DNA from: Alphaproteobacteria bacterium | Lineage (GTDB): Bacteria > Pseudomonadota > Alphaproteobacteria > Sphingomonadales > Emcibacteraceae | Length of the DNA: 26,011 nt | Assembly: GCA_002401545.1 (NCBI GenBank) | Contig: NVTJ01000017.1 | Coordinates: 5,085 to 31,095 of the forward strand | Direction: 5' to 3' | Shown: positions 8,622 to 17,645 of the stretch, piece after piece | How the letters are laid out: every line of letters starts with the position of its first letter | Position numbering within the stretch: position 1 is the first letter of the stretch | Position numbers and translations under genes: made by a program | Notes under the pieces: generated by a model | Database searches by the model: none | What the model was told of the DNA's origin: nothing | What the model saw: only the letters and a program-made list of their open reading frames with translations

Positions 8622-10154
8622 TTATAACGGAATATTATCGTGTTTTTTCCACGGGTTGCTAATATCTTTATTCTTCAGCATACGCAGCCCCCGGGCAATA
8701 CGACGGCGGGAGGCATGGGGCATGATAATATCATCAATATATCCCCGGCCCGCAGCCACAAAAGGATTGGCGAATTTATCGGAATATTCTTTTGTCCGGG
8801 CTGCAATTTTCTCATCATCGCCAATATCAGCGCGGAAAATAATCTCTACTGCGCCCTTGGCCCCCATCACCGCAATTTCCGCCGTTGGCCAGGCAAAATT
8901 CAAATCGCCGCGCAGATGTTTTGACGCCATCACATCGTAAGCCCCGCCGTAAGCCTTGCGGGTGATAATGGTTATTTTGGGCACCGTTGCCTCACCATAA
9001 GCAAACAGCAACTTGGCCCCCTGCTTGATAATACCGTTATATTCCTGTTGCGTGCCCGGCAGAAACCCCGGCACATCGACAAAGGTGACGATGGGAATAT
9101 TGAAACAGTCACAGAAGCGCACGAAGCGCGCCGCCTTGCGAGAAGCGTTAATATCCAGGCATCCCGCCAGAACCATTGGCTGATTGGCGACAAGACCAAC
9201 GGTCTTCCCCTCAATGCGGCCAAAACCGGTTATAATGTTTTTGGCATAATCCGGCTGTATTTCATAGAAATCCCCCTCGTCGATAACTTTGTTTATCAAC
9301 TCATACATGTCATAGGGTTTGTTGGGATTGGCCGGAACCAGTGTATCCAGTGACGCGTCTTCCCGGTCAGGGTCATCAAAGGTGGGAAATTTCGGCGGTT
9401 TTTGCTTATTATTGGCGGGCAGTAAATCTATGAGCCTTCGCACCTGCTTCAGCGCCACCACATCATTATCAAAAGCAATATCAGCAACGCTGGATTTTGT
9501 GGTATGGGTGATGGCACCGCCCAGTTCTTCCTGTGTCACGGTCTCATTGGTCACCGTCTTCACCACATCCGGGCCAGTGACAAACATATAAGAACTGTCC
9601 TTGACCATGAAAATAAAATCGGTCATGGCCGGGGAGTAAACCGCCCCGCCGGCACAAGGCCCCATGATGACAGAAATTTGCGGGATCACACCGGACGCCA
9701 TAACATTTTTCTGAAAGACGTCGGCATATCCGGCCAATGCCGCGACTCCTTCCTGTATACGCGCCCCGCCACTGTCATTAAGGCCGATGACAGGTGCCCC
9801 TACTTTCATGGCCATATCCATAATTTTACAGATCTTTTCCGCATGTGTTTCCGAAAGCGAGCCGCCGAATACGGTAAAATCCTGGCTGAAAACATAGACC
9901 AGACGACCATTGATGGTACCGGAACCTATAACAACACCGTCGCCGGATATCTTTTGTCCTTCCATGCCAAAATCGACACAGCGGTGTTCCATAAACATGT
10001 CATATTCATCAAAACTATCAGGATCGAGCAGAATTTCTATACGTTCATGAGCGGTGAGTTTGCCCTTTTTATGCTGAATATCTATCCGGCGCTGTCCCCC
10101 GCCAAGCCGTGCCTCATTGCGCTTTTCTTCAAGCCTTGTCAGGATTTCCTGCAT
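8622..10154 (-). CDS. pccB: Propionyl-CoA carboxylase beta subunit (carboxyltransferase)
   Basis: This 510-residue acyl-CoA carboxyltransferase moves the carboxyl group from biotin to propionyl-CoA. The N-terminal half has DSGGARIQEGVAAL and MGPCAGGAVYSPA, which form the acyl-CoA oxyanion site, and FVTGPDVVKTVT. The C-terminal half has VDVPGFLPGTQQE and KAYGGAYDVMASK. Length is typical of PccB. AGAGGG lies a few bases before the ATG. It heads a pccB-pccA pair. The product feeds methylmalonyl-CoA to succinyl-CoA; the mutase genes are not in this window. Confidence 0.94.
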   Translation of the reverse strand: MQEILTRLEEKRNEARLGGGQRRIDIQHKKGKLTAHERIEILLDPDSFDEYDMFMEHRCVDFGMEGQKISGDGVVIGSGTINGRLVYVFSQDFTVFGGSLSETHAEKICKIMDMAMKVGAPVIGLNDSGGARIQEGVAALAGYADVFQKNVMASGVIPQISVIMGPCAGGAVYSPAMTDFIFMVKDSSYMFVTGPDVVKTVTNETVTQEELGGAITHTTKSSVADIAFDNDVVALKQVRRLIDLLPANNKQKPPKFPTFDDPDREDASLDTLVPANPNKPYDMYELINKVIDEGDFYEIQPDYAKNIITGFGRIEGKTVGLVANQPMVLAGCLDINASRKAARFVRFCDCFNIPIVTFVDVPGFLPGTQQEYNGIIKQGAKLLFAYGEATVPKITIITRKAYGGAYDVMASKHLRGDLNFAWPTAEIAVMGAKGAVEIIFRADIGDDEKIAARTKEYSDKFANPFVAAGRGYIDDIIMPHASRRRIARGLRMLKNKDISNPWKKHDNIPL

Positions 10155-10214
10155 ATTTCCCTCTGATCATCAGTGATTATCTTACTCATGGGTAACATTT
10201 TTCATTTCCGAAAG

Positions 10215-11192
10215 TCAAGTCATGGTAACAACCACTTTTCCAGACGATGTGCGATTACGCAATGCGCGGATGGCATCAACTGTTTTCTCCAGCGGGAAAG
10301 TTGCACTGATATGGGGGGAAATTTTTCCCTGCCTGTACCAGTCAAATAGCTGTCTGCCGGACTCCTGTAATATTTCCGGCTTGAAGTCCCGGTAGGCTCC
10401 CCAGTAAAAGCCGATCAGTTCTATATTCTTGACCAGAAGATGATTGGCGGGAACCTGCGGGATATCACCGCTGGCAAAACCGATCACCAGCATCCGGCCT
10501 TCCGGGGCCATGGCGCGAAAGCTTTGGCGAAAGACATCGCCGCCCACAGGATCATAGACCACATTGGCACCCTTGCCGCCGGTATATTCCTTAATTTTTC
10601 CCCGCAGGTCTTCGGTTTTATAGTTGATGGTGAATTCGGCACCCCTGGTGCGGGCAAGGGCAAGTTTTTCATCGGACCCTGCCGTGGCAATTACCCGCGC
10701 CCCTAACATATGGCCGATTTCAACGGCGGTCAGGCCGACCCCGCCCCCGGCACCATTGACCACCAGCCATTCTCCCTTTTGCAGCTTCGCCCGGTAATCC
10801 AGCGCCACATGAGAGGTGCCATAAGCCACCACAAAGGCTGCCGCATCCACATAGGTCATCTTTTCCGGCAACGGACATAATGCCTCGGTGGCAACCGCCA
10901 CCTTTTCCGCAAAACCACCCCAATTGGTCAGGGCCTGCACCCTGTCGCCCACTTTCCAGCCAGTAATATTAGTGCCAATTTCACAAATAATACCGGCCAC
11001 CTCCACCCCCGGGCTGAAGGGCAATGGCGGCCTGACCTGATAAGTGCCTTCGACCATCAGGCTGTCGGCAAAATTAACCGCACAGATCTTCACATCAATC
11101 ACAACCTCATTGTCACCCGCAACCGGGTCTGCAACCGTTTCCAGCATCAGGTTTTCCAATGGCCCGCACTCTTTGACTATCATCGCTTTCAT
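10215..11192 (-). CDS. NADPH:quinone oxidoreductase family protein (MDR superfamily)
   Basis: This 325-residue medium-chain dehydrogenase/reductase is of the quinone reductase type. The GroES-like N-terminal domain contains NFADSLMVEGTYQVRPPLPFSPGVEVAG, and the Rossmann domain has NGAGGGVGLTAVEIGHMLGA for NADPH binding. No zinc-ligand cysteine set is seen, as expected for zinc-independent members. GAGGAAA sits six bases before the ATG. It is 60 bases upstream of pccB on the same strand and may share a transcript with pccBA. The likely reaction is NADPH-dependent reduction of quinones or enoyl-type carbonyls; the true substrate cannot be told. Confidence 0.85.
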   Translation of the reverse strand: MKAMIVKECGPLENLMLETVADPVAGDNEVVIDVKICAVNFADSLMVEGTYQVRPPLPFSPGVEVAGIICEIGTNITGWKVGDRVQALTNWGGFAEKVAVATEALCPLPEKMTYVDAAAFVVAYGTSHVALDYRAKLQKGEWLVVNGAGGGVGLTAVEIGHMLGARVIATAGSDEKLALARTRGAEFTINYKTEDLRGKIKEYTGGKGANVVYDPVGGDVFRQSFRAMAPEGRMLVIGFASGDIPQVPANHLLVKNIELIGFYWGAYRDFKPEILQESGRQLFDWYRQGKISPHISATFPLEKTVDAIRALRNRTSSGKVVVTMT

Positions 11193-11305
11193 GGAAATTT
11201 CCTCAATATTAGATTCACATGGACATTATATATAATGGCAGTATAGTGTGCCGAATTTTTCGCCTGTTTGTACGGTATTCAGGCCCATAATCCAAGGTAA
11301 ATCAA

Positions 11306-13135
11306 ATGTCACTACGTAATATTGCTATCATCGCCCATGTTGATCATGGGAAAACCACATTGGTGGATACGCTTTTTCGCCAGGCCGGAACTTTTCGGGA
11401 AAATCAGCGGGTTGATGAACTGGCCATGGATACCGGTGATCTTGAGAAAGAACGTGGTATTACCATTCTTGCCAAATGCACCTCCATTGAATGGCGGAAA
11501 CACCGGATCAATATTGTTGATACGCCGGGCCATGCGGATTTTGGCGGCGAGGTGGAGCGGATACTGAGCATGGTCGACGGGGTGATTTTGCTGGTGGACG
11601 CTGCCGAAGGCCCCATGCCCCAGACAAAATTTGTTACCGCCAAAGCTCTGGCACTGGGCCTTAAGCCGGTTGTGGTCATCAACAAAGTTGACAAACCTGA
11701 CCGCCGTCCCGATGCGGTTCATGATGAAATTTTTGATCTGTTTATCAATCTTGATGCCAATGATGAGCAATTGGACTTCCCAACCCTCTTTGCCTCTGGC
11801 CGCGATGGCTGGGCGGACTTTGATCTGGATGGCCCCCGGGAAAATCTTGATCCGCTGCTGGAAACTATTCTGGATTATTACGACAAGCCCTCTGTGATGA
11901 CCAAGGAAAATATTGACACCCCCTTTTCCATGCTGGCAACTTTGCTGGACCGGGATAATTATCTGGGCCGGGTTGTGACGGGCCGCATCCAAAGCGGCAA
12001 GATCATGGTCAATGACAAGATCAAAGTTATGAACCAGAAGGGTGAAGTGGTTGAAACGGGCCGCGCCAGCAAGCTGATGTCCTTTCGGGGACTGGACCGG
12101 GTGCCTGTGGATGAGGCCATTGCCGGAGATATTATCTCCATCGCAGGGCTGTCAGTTGGTACTGTGGCCGATACATTCTGTGCGCCCGAAGTCACTGTTC
12201 CCATAAAAGCACAGCCCATTGATCCACCCACATTGTCCATGCGTTTTTCCGTCAATGACAGCCCGCTTGCGGGCCGCGAAGGCACCAAGGTCACCACCCG
12301 CATGATCCGTGACCGGCTGGCGCTGGAATCCGAAGGCAATGTGGCCATTAAAATTACCGAGACTGAAAACAAGGATGGCTTTGAAGTGGCCGGACGCGGG
12401 GAATTGCAACTTGGTGTACTTATTGAAACCATGCGCCGCGAAGGTTTTGAACTTTCCATATCCCGCCCCCGGGTGATTTATAAGACTGATCCTGATACCG
12501 GTGAGCAGCTAGAGCCTTTTGAGGAAGCTGTCATCGATGTGGATGATGAATATACCGGAGTCGTGGTTGAAAAAATGAGCCTGCGCAAAGCTGAAATGAC
12601 CGATATGCGCCCCAGTGGCGTTGGCAAAACCCGTATTACTTTCCTGGCGCCGTCACGGGGCCTGATTGGCTATCATGGGGAATTCATGACCGATACCCGC
12701 GGTACCGGTATTATGAACAGGGTCTATCACAGCTATGGCCCCTATAAAGGCAAGATAACAGGCCGCCGGGTCGGTGTCTTGATTTCCATGGCAATGGGCA
12801 AGGCGGTCGCTTATGCCCTGTGGAATCTGGAAGACAGGGGCGTGATCATGATTGATCCGCAGGAAGAAGTTTATGAAGGCATGATTATCGGCGAGCACGC
12901 CCGGGATAATGACCTTGACGTCAATGTTCTCAAAGGCAAACAACTGACCAATATCCGCGCTTCCGGCAAGGATGATGCCATCAAGCTGACCACACCCAAA
13001 AGGCTGACACTGGAACAGGCCATTGCCTATATCAATGATGACGAGCTTGTGGAAGTGACCCCGAAAAATATCCGGCTGCGCAAACGCTACCTTATTCCGC
13101 ACGAGCGCAAGAAAGCCGCAAGGTCAGCTAAATAA
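11306..13135 (+). CDS. typA: Ribosome-associated translational GTPase TypA/BipA
   Basis: The 609-residue protein is a full-length TypA/BipA of the elongation-factor GTPase group, which binds the 70S ribosome and aids 50S assembly and stress adaptation. The P-loop AHVDHGKTTLVDTL starts at residue 10. RGITILAKC (switch I), DTPGHADFGGEVERI (switch II) and NKVDKPDRR (G4) follow. EF-G-like domains III and V and the BipA-specific C-terminal domain (GVGKTRITFLAPSRGLIG; DLDVNVLKGKQLTNIRASGKDD) are present. AAGG precedes the ATG. It diverges from the quinone reductase gene across a 113-base gap. Nothing is odd about it. Confidence 0.97.
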   Translation: MSLRNIAIIAHVDHGKTTLVDTLFRQAGTFRENQRVDELAMDTGDLEKERGITILAKCTSIEWRKHRINIVDTPGHADFGGEVERILSMVDGVILLVDAAEGPMPQTKFVTAKALALGLKPVVVINKVDKPDRRPDAVHDEIFDLFINLDANDEQLDFPTLFASGRDGWADFDLDGPRENLDPLLETILDYYDKPSVMTKENIDTPFSMLATLLDRDNYLGRVVTGRIQSGKIMVNDKIKVMNQKGEVVETGRASKLMSFRGLDRVPVDEAIAGDIISIAGLSVGTVADTFCAPEVTVPIKAQPIDPPTLSMRFSVNDSPLAGREGTKVTTRMIRDRLALESEGNVAIKITETENKDGFEVAGRGELQLGVLIETMRREGFELSISRPRVIYKTDPDTGEQLEPFEEAVIDVDDEYTGVVVEKMSLRKAEMTDMRPSGVGKTRITFLAPSRGLIGYHGEFMTDTRGTGIMNRVYHSYGPYKGKITGRRVGVLISMAMGKAVAYALWNLEDRGVIMIDPQEEVYEGMIIGEHARDNDLDVNVLKGKQLTNIRASGKDDAIKLTTPKRLTLEQAIAYINDDELVEVTPKNIRLRKRYLIPHERKKAARSAK

Positions 13136-13204
13136 TTTACCGATTATTAATCTGTAGAGCTTATTCTGTTCAGTGACTTTTCCTGAATATTATAGGCAGT
13201 AGTA

Positions 13205-13465
13205 ATGACACATTTTTTGGTAACCGACGAAAACCCTGATGGCTACAAGCTGGAAGATATGCTGAAACTTATCCGCAAAGACATTTTCTTGCGGACAACA
13301 AAAATTCTGGAGGATGACCGTCCGGAGGCTCAAACCGTATTGGATAATAACGTCAAGATTTTAGGCCTGTTGAGTGAAGCGATAACTATCGCTGAAAATA
13401 GCACCAGTGTTTTGCAAAAAAGCTTCGGTCCATCCCGTGATGGCAAACCCAGGATTGGGATCTGA
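13205..13465 (+). CDS. Small hypothetical protein (86 aa) upstream of hisN
   Basis: I do not recognise this 86-residue protein. It starts MTHFLVTDENPDGYKLEDML, is rich in charged and aliphatic residues in the middle (probably alpha-helical), and has no cysteine, no signal peptide and no membrane segment. The ATG is about eight bases after an AGG. It lies 69 bases after typA and 83 before hisN, on the same strand, and its coding character looks like its neighbours. A cytosolic accessory role is a guess; no function is assigned. Confidence 0.7.
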   Translation: MTHFLVTDENPDGYKLEDMLKLIRKDIFLRTTKILEDDRPEAQTVLDNNVKILGLLSEAITIAENSTSVLQKSFGPSRDGKPRIGI

Positions 13466-13548
13466 TTTCAGGCCGCTCCTTTACCACTTGACAAATACAA
13501 TCGACTATCCGACACAGAGGTATCTGTAAACCTAGAGGAGTCTGTGAA

Positions 13549-14349
13549 ATGGATCGACCCTTCGGCGCATCCGAGGTAAGGGAATATGTGGATTTTATGG
13601 GCATTCTGGCAAATGCGGCGGCGGAAATCACACTTCCCATGTTTAAAAAGCCCGTTGATGTCATCAATAAGGGCAAAAAATTTCAGTTGAACTTTGATCC
13701 TGTGACCAAGGCCGACAGGCAATCAGAAAAAGTCATCAGCACCCTTATCAGTGAGGCCTATCCTGATCATAATATTCTGGGTGAAGAACATGGCGCAGTG
13801 CAAAACAGTGAATCCAGTCATACCTGGGTCATTGATCCCATTGACGGCACTCGTGCCTATATCTGTGGCATCCCCACCTGGGGGACATTGGTGGCGCTCG
13901 GTAACAGGGGGGGACCGGTCATCGGAATGCTGGACCAGCCCTACCTGAAGGAGCGCTATATTGGCACGCCGGAAGGGTCATACCTTAATGGCACCAGAAT
14001 AAGTTGCCGGCCCTGTACAGAATTGTCACAGGCCACCCTCTCCACAACGGACCCAACCCAGTTTTTTGCCTGCGATGAAGATTTACAGGCCTTCAGACGG
14101 GTTGCTGCAAAAGTCCGGCTGGTACGGAACGGCTATGATTGTTATGCCTATGCCATGGTTGCTGCCGGTTTTATTGATGTGGTTATAGAAAGCGGCCTCG
14201 AGCCATATGATATTCAGGCCCTGATCCCGATTGTCGAAGGGGCGGGCGGCATTATTACCAACTGGACAGGCGGTTCGGCAGCGAACGGCGGACAGGTCGT
14301 GGCCTCGGCGACACAAGAACTTCATGAACAGGTTCTCAGCCTACTTTAG
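13549..14349 (+). CDS. hisN: Histidinol-phosphatase, inositol monophosphatase family (HisN)
   Basis: This 266-residue protein belongs to the Mg2+-dependent inositol monophosphatase superfamily. Metal-binding motifs are GEEHG near residue 78 and the WVIDPIDGT block near residue 92; the C-terminal EPYDIQALIPIVEGAGG completes the site. The segment after the DPIDGT block (ICGIPTWGTLVAL) and the DCYAYAMVAAGFIDVVIESGL block match the HisN branch, which dephosphorylates histidinol phosphate in histidine synthesis in many alphaproteobacteria and actinobacteria, better than SuhB or CysQ. A GAGG-containing site precedes the ATG. The 3' end overlaps the convergent hydrolase by nine bases. A generic IMPase is the alternative. 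Confidence 0.85.
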   Translation: MDRPFGASEVREYVDFMGILANAAAEITLPMFKKPVDVINKGKKFQLNFDPVTKADRQSEKVISTLISEAYPDHNILGEEHGAVQNSESSHTWVIDPIDGTRAYICGIPTWGTLVALGNRGGPVIGMLDQPYLKERYIGTPEGSYLNGTRISCRPCTELSQATLSTTDPTQFFACDEDLQAFRRVAAKVRLVRNGYDCYAYAMVAAGFIDVVIESGLEPYDIQALIPIVEGAGGIITNWTGGSAANGGQVVASATQELHEQVLSLL

Positions 14350-15282
14350 GAAATCATCAATTTTCTGCCATAACTGATCCCGGTATTGATCACTTTCCCG
14401 GTAGATTTCATGGCGGGCGCCCTCAATGGTCACAAGATCAATATTATCATAACCGGATAACAGGTCACGGCTGGCTTTGCTATCCACAACAAGATCAGCT
14501 CCGGCGACAACAACCAGAAGCGGAATCGATATTTTCTCCAGAAAACCCGCCTGATGTATCTTTTCAATACTGTCAAGGGCGGTATTCAGCCAGCCATAGG
14601 TTGCTCCGCCCACATAAAGGTCAGGATTGGCTTCAATTATATCAGCCTCCTGAGCATATCTTTCATTATCATGGGTCAGCAGTTTCTGTTTGACCAGGTC
14701 CGGCACCCTGGAATGAGCCGCCCCCTGCCCCATGGCAAAACTTTTATCAAAGCCCAATCGCCTGGCACAGCGCATAAAGAACTTGAGCACCGTTCTTGTC
14801 ATGGAATTTCCCAAATTAAATTCGACCATTGGTGCCATAATCACCGCCTTTTCTATGGCCCCCGGAAAATCATGCAGATAACGCAGGCAAATATGCCCCC
14901 CCATGGAATGACTGATCAGATAACGGGGTAATTCCTGCGCTCGCGGGTCTGCCATGACAGTTTGTGCCATGAATTCATCAAGATCATCCGAGAAAAGCCC
15001 AAAGTCCTCGGCATAGCTTTTCTGTCTGTCTGGCAACAGCCGGTCCGACAGCCCCTGCCCGCGGTTGTCGAAAGCATAAACCGCATAATTCCGCATAAGA
15101 AGGTCTGAAATAAGTTCAGAGTATTTTTCCATATACTCCCGGTGACCGTTAACAAGGACGATGATGGCGCGGCTGTTGTCCTGTGAAGGCCAGCTTGCCG
15201 TGCGTATTTTTGTTCCATCGCGCATTGTTAAAAAGCGGATTTGTCCCTTACGATTCAGATTCGGAAAATCTTTCCAGTTCAT
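14341..15282 (-). CDS. Alpha/beta hydrolase (monoacylglycerol lipase/lysophospholipase-like)
   Basis: From the chosen ATG this is a 313-residue alpha/beta hydrolase of the serine aminopeptidase S33/Hydrolase_4 group. HREYMEKYSEL precedes the strand YAVYAFDNRGQGLSDR. The nucleophile elbow is SHSMGGH, the acid is the D in VVAGADLVVD, and the catalytic histidine is in GARHEIYRE, giving a complete triad. The family hydrolyses monoacylglycerols, lysophospholipids or related esters. I place the start at 15282 because AAAGGGTG lies upstream; the frame stays open to a TTG at 15342, giving a hydrophobic 20-residue extension with a poor lipobox-like FKGC. The gene is convergent with hisN and divergent from trxB. 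Confidence 0.87.
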   Translation of the reverse strand: MNWKDFPNLNRKGQIRFLTMRDGTKIRTASWPSQDNSRAIIVLVNGHREYMEKYSELISDLLMRNYAVYAFDNRGQGLSDRLLPDRQKSYAEDFGLFSDDLDEFMAQTVMADPRAQELPRYLISHSMGGHICLRYLHDFPGAIEKAVIMAPMVEFNLGNSMTRTVLKFFMRCARRLGFDKSFAMGQGAAHSRVPDLVKQKLLTHDNERYAQEADIIEANPDLYVGGATYGWLNTALDSIEKIHQAGFLEKISIPLLVVVAGADLVVDSKASRDLLSGYDNIDLVTIEGARHEIYRESDQYRDQLWQKIDDFLK

Positions 15283-15461
15283 AATGCTTGAACACCCTTT
15301 AAAAAAACTTCCTAAGACTACGCAAAAAATAAAATTTAACAAATAAAAAATTTGTAATCCGGAAATATTAGCTTTAAAAAAAATCTTTTATCATTCTCAT
15401 GTTGAATTTACGCCAGAATCTCTTAAATTCTGCAGAAGTATAATTGCAATGGAAATCAATA

Positions 15462-16406
15462 ATGACAAAAACCCATCACACAAAAGTCCTGATCATCGGT
15501 TCCGGTCCTGCGGGCTATACGGCTGCCATTTATGCCGCCCGTGCCAATCTCAGCCCCATAATGGTTCAGGGAATGCAGCCCGGCGGACAATTGACCATCA
15601 CCACTGACGTGGAAAATTATCCCGGTTTTGCTGATCCCATACAAGGCCCGTGGCTGATGGAACAGATGGAACAACAGGCGCGTAATGTGAATACCGAAAT
15701 TATCACTGACATAATTACGGCGGTAAATTTTGATCAGCGCCCCTTTGTCTGCACCGGCGAATCCGGTGATATTTATATTGCCGATACAGTGATCATTTCC
15801 ACTGGCGCACAGGCTATGTGGCTCGGCCTGCCCTCTGAGCAAAGGTTTCAGGGCTTTGGAGTCTCGGCCTGTGCCACCTGTGATGGTTTCTTTTACCGCA
15901 ACAAGGAGGTTATTGTTATCGGAGGTGGCAATACCGCCGTAGAAGAGGCCATTTTCCTGACCAATTTTGCTTCAAAAGTTACCCTGATTCACAGAAGGGA
16001 TAAACTCAGGTCTGAAAAAATTCTTCAGGACCGGCTTTTTGCCAACGAAAAAATTACGATTCTCTGGGACAGTGTTTTGGAAGAAATTATCGGTGATGAG
16101 CCGCCCATGGGTGGTGTCACCGGGGCTACCGTCAAAAATGTCAAAACGGGTGCTATTAGTGATATTTCAGCTCATGGCGTATTCATTGCCATTGGCCACA
16201 AGCCCTCCACAGCTATCTTTGCCGGTCAGGTTGAAATGGATGATCAGGGCTACATCCTGAAAGCCCCTGACAGTACCGCGACCAATGTTGCCGGGGTATA
16301 TGCTGCCGGCGATGTAACCGATAAAATCTACCGTCAGGCGGTCACCGCCGCCGGGATGGGTTGCATGGCTGCTTTGGAGGCTGAATCTTTTATTGCTGAA
16401 AACTGA
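15462..16406 (+). CDS. trxB: Thioredoxin-disulfide reductase
   Basis: The 314-residue flavoprotein reduces thioredoxin with NADPH. The FAD motif GSGPAGYTAAIYAARANL is at the N-terminus, PGGQLTITTDVENYPGF follows, and the redox-active CATC sits in SACATCDGFF. The NADPH-binding GGGNTAVEEAIFLTNFA comes next, and the C-terminal AAGDVTDKIYRQAVTAAGMGCMAAL closes the FAD site. All hallmark motifs are intact. I start at the ATG at 15462; a TTG at 15444 would add six residues. The LysR gene follows 61 bases downstream, an arrangement common in alphaproteobacteria. Confidence 0.96.
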   Translation: MTKTHHTKVLIIGSGPAGYTAAIYAARANLSPIMVQGMQPGGQLTITTDVENYPGFADPIQGPWLMEQMEQQARNVNTEIITDIITAVNFDQRPFVCTGESGDIYIADTVIISTGAQAMWLGLPSEQRFQGFGVSACATCDGFFYRNKEVIVIGGGNTAVEEAIFLTNFASKVTLIHRRDKLRSEKILQDRLFANEKITILWDSVLEEIIGDEPPMGGVTGATVKNVKTGAISDISAHGVFIAIGHKPSTAIFAGQVEMDDQGYILKAPDSTATNVAGVYAAGDVTDKIYRQAVTAAGMGCMAALEAESFIAEN

Positions 16407-16467
16407 TCAAAACTCTTTTATAAGAGAGTAAATCTGTTTTCTATATTATTTTATGAGCTGACAGCCT

Positions 16468-17352
16468 ATGGATTGGGACAAATTAAGAATATTTCATGTG
16501 GTCGCCTCTGCGGGCAGTTTTACCCGCGCCGGTGAGAAACTTTTCCTCAGCCAGTCTGCGGTCAGCCGACAGATAAGGTCACTGGAAGAAAGCCTGAACA
16601 CCGTCCTGTTTAACCGCCATGCCCGGGGACTGAGCCTCACCGATGAAGGCGAAACCCTGTTTAAAACCGCTGAAGATGTCGTGTCCCGGATTTATGTAAC
16701 CGAACAGCAGTTGATTGAGGGTACGGATGTTCCGCGCGGCGAATTAAAGGTCACAACCACGTCGAGTTTTGGCTCCACCTGGATGATGAACCATATCCGC
16801 AGCTTCATCGAAAAATACCCGGAAATTCACGTACAGCTTCTGGTTAACGACAGTGACCTTGACCTGACCACGAGGCAGGCAGACGTGGCAATCCGTTTTC
16901 ATACGGCCCATCAGCTTGATCTTATTCAGAAACAGGTGGGTATTTTCCACCATCATCTTTACGCCTCACCAGAATATCTGACCCGTAAAGGCCGGCCAGA
17001 GACAATGGCAGGCCTGGATAATCACGATATTATAACTTACGGCGATATTTCCCAAAGCCCGACCAGGAATATTGACTGGGTGCTGAACAGGGAAAATGGG
17101 GAGAAAAGAACGCCAATACTTCGCATCAACAGTATATATGGTGTGCTTCAGGCGGTAAAAACCGGATTGGGCATTGCGGCTTTACCAGATTATCTGGTTC
17201 AAGGTTCGACAAATGTTGTCAGGGTATTAAAGGATGTCGAAGGCCCGGAATTCCCGGCATATCTGGTTTATACACAGGAAGCCCGCAATTCACGCCGTAT
17301 TTCAGTATTCAGGGAATTTATCAAAGAACAATTCAAAACGACTAAATTTTAG
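16468..17352 (+). CDS. LysR-family regulator, LsrB/VtlR type
   Basis: This is a 294-residue LysR-type regulator. The winged helix-turn-helix covers residues 1-60 (MDWDKLRIFHVVASAGSF, then LSQSAVSRQIRSLEESL). The effector domain begins near 90 (RGELKVTTTSSFGSTWM) and contains GVLQAVKTGLGIAALPDYLV. The MDWDKLRIFH start and placement directly after trxB fit the LsrB/VtlR branch, known in Sinorhizobium, Agrobacterium and Brucella to act in redox or envelope homeostasis and, in Brucella, to activate the sRNA AbcR2. The small-RNA locus begins about 75 bases downstream on the same strand, matching the lsrB-abcR neighbourhood. I leave the symbol empty because orthology was not tested. Confidence 0.85.
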   Translation: MDWDKLRIFHVVASAGSFTRAGEKLFLSQSAVSRQIRSLEESLNTVLFNRHARGLSLTDEGETLFKTAEDVVSRIYVTEQQLIEGTDVPRGELKVTTTSSFGSTWMMNHIRSFIEKYPEIHVQLLVNDSDLDLTTRQADVAIRFHTAHQLDLIQKQVGIFHHHLYASPEYLTRKGRPETMAGLDNHDIITYGDISQSPTRNIDWVLNRENGEKRTPILRINSIYGVLQAVKTGLGIAALPDYLVQGSTNVVRVLKDVEGPEFPAYLVYTQEARNSRRISVFREFIKEQFKTTKF

Positions 17353-17427
17353 CTATGCGTTTTTTGCATGGCTGATCTGTAATATTAGCACTGGTCAATG
17401 TGAAATATATCCTTATATTAATCAATA

Positions 17428-17587
17428 GATGTTGCGTTGCAGCATCCTACTGAAATTCCTCCCAAGTTATTTCAGTCGCTATACTCCTACTCCTCCCCTT
17501 GCTGGAGTATAGCTGTTTCATTGTCTCCCTAGACATGAAGCCTCCCTATATTTTGACTTGCCGGGTTTCTTAACCCGGCATTTTTTT
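17428..17587 (+). ncRNA. Candidate AbcR-like (alpha-r15-type) small regulatory RNA with CCUCC loops
   Basis: Four hairpins follow one another in a region with no ORF. H1: 17428-17435 pairs with 17439-17446 (8 bp, one G-U). H2: ACTGAAAT at 17449-17456 pairs with 17469-17476 (perfect), loop containing CCTCCC. H3: GCTATACTCC at 17478-17487 pairs with 17504-17513 (perfect 10 bp), loop containing CTCCTCCCC. H4 is the terminator. Two further CTCCCTA stretches lie in the linker at 17525-17531 and 17542-17548. Pyrimidine-rich anti-Shine-Dalgarno loops, about 160 nt length, and position beside an LsrB/VtlR-type gene fit the AbcR family, which represses ABC-transporter mRNAs with Hfq. A weak -10 (TATATT, 17414-17419) would start transcription near 17426. 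Structure is seen; family is inferred. Confidence 0.72.
17559..17587 (+). terminator. Rho-independent terminator
   Basis: TGCCGGGTT at 17559-17567 pairs perfectly with AACCCGGCA at 17572-17580 around a four-base loop, and seven T residues follow at 17581-17587. It is oriented to end plus-strand transcription, i.e. of the small RNA and of any read-through from the LysR gene. Confidence 0.95.
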
Positions 17588-17645
17588 GTTCTCCGGTTAA
17601 ATATTGCAGTGCATTATCAAAAGAAGGCATTCGTTTAACGCAGAC

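Noticed and set aside
9504..10166. A 220-codon plus-strand frame inside pccB
   Set aside because: Antisense to the carboxyltransferase motifs, no domain, no plausible context.
15283..15342. N-terminal extension of the alpha/beta hydrolase with a cysteine that could be a lipobox
   Set aside because: It needs a TTG start with no ribosome-binding site, and FKGC does not fit the lipobox; the ATG at 15282 has AAAGGGTG upstream.
16415..16440. CTCTT/AAGAG hairpin after trxB as a terminator
   Set aside because: Only five A/T-rich pairs, and no uninterrupted T run; trxB and the LysR gene may be co-transcribed.
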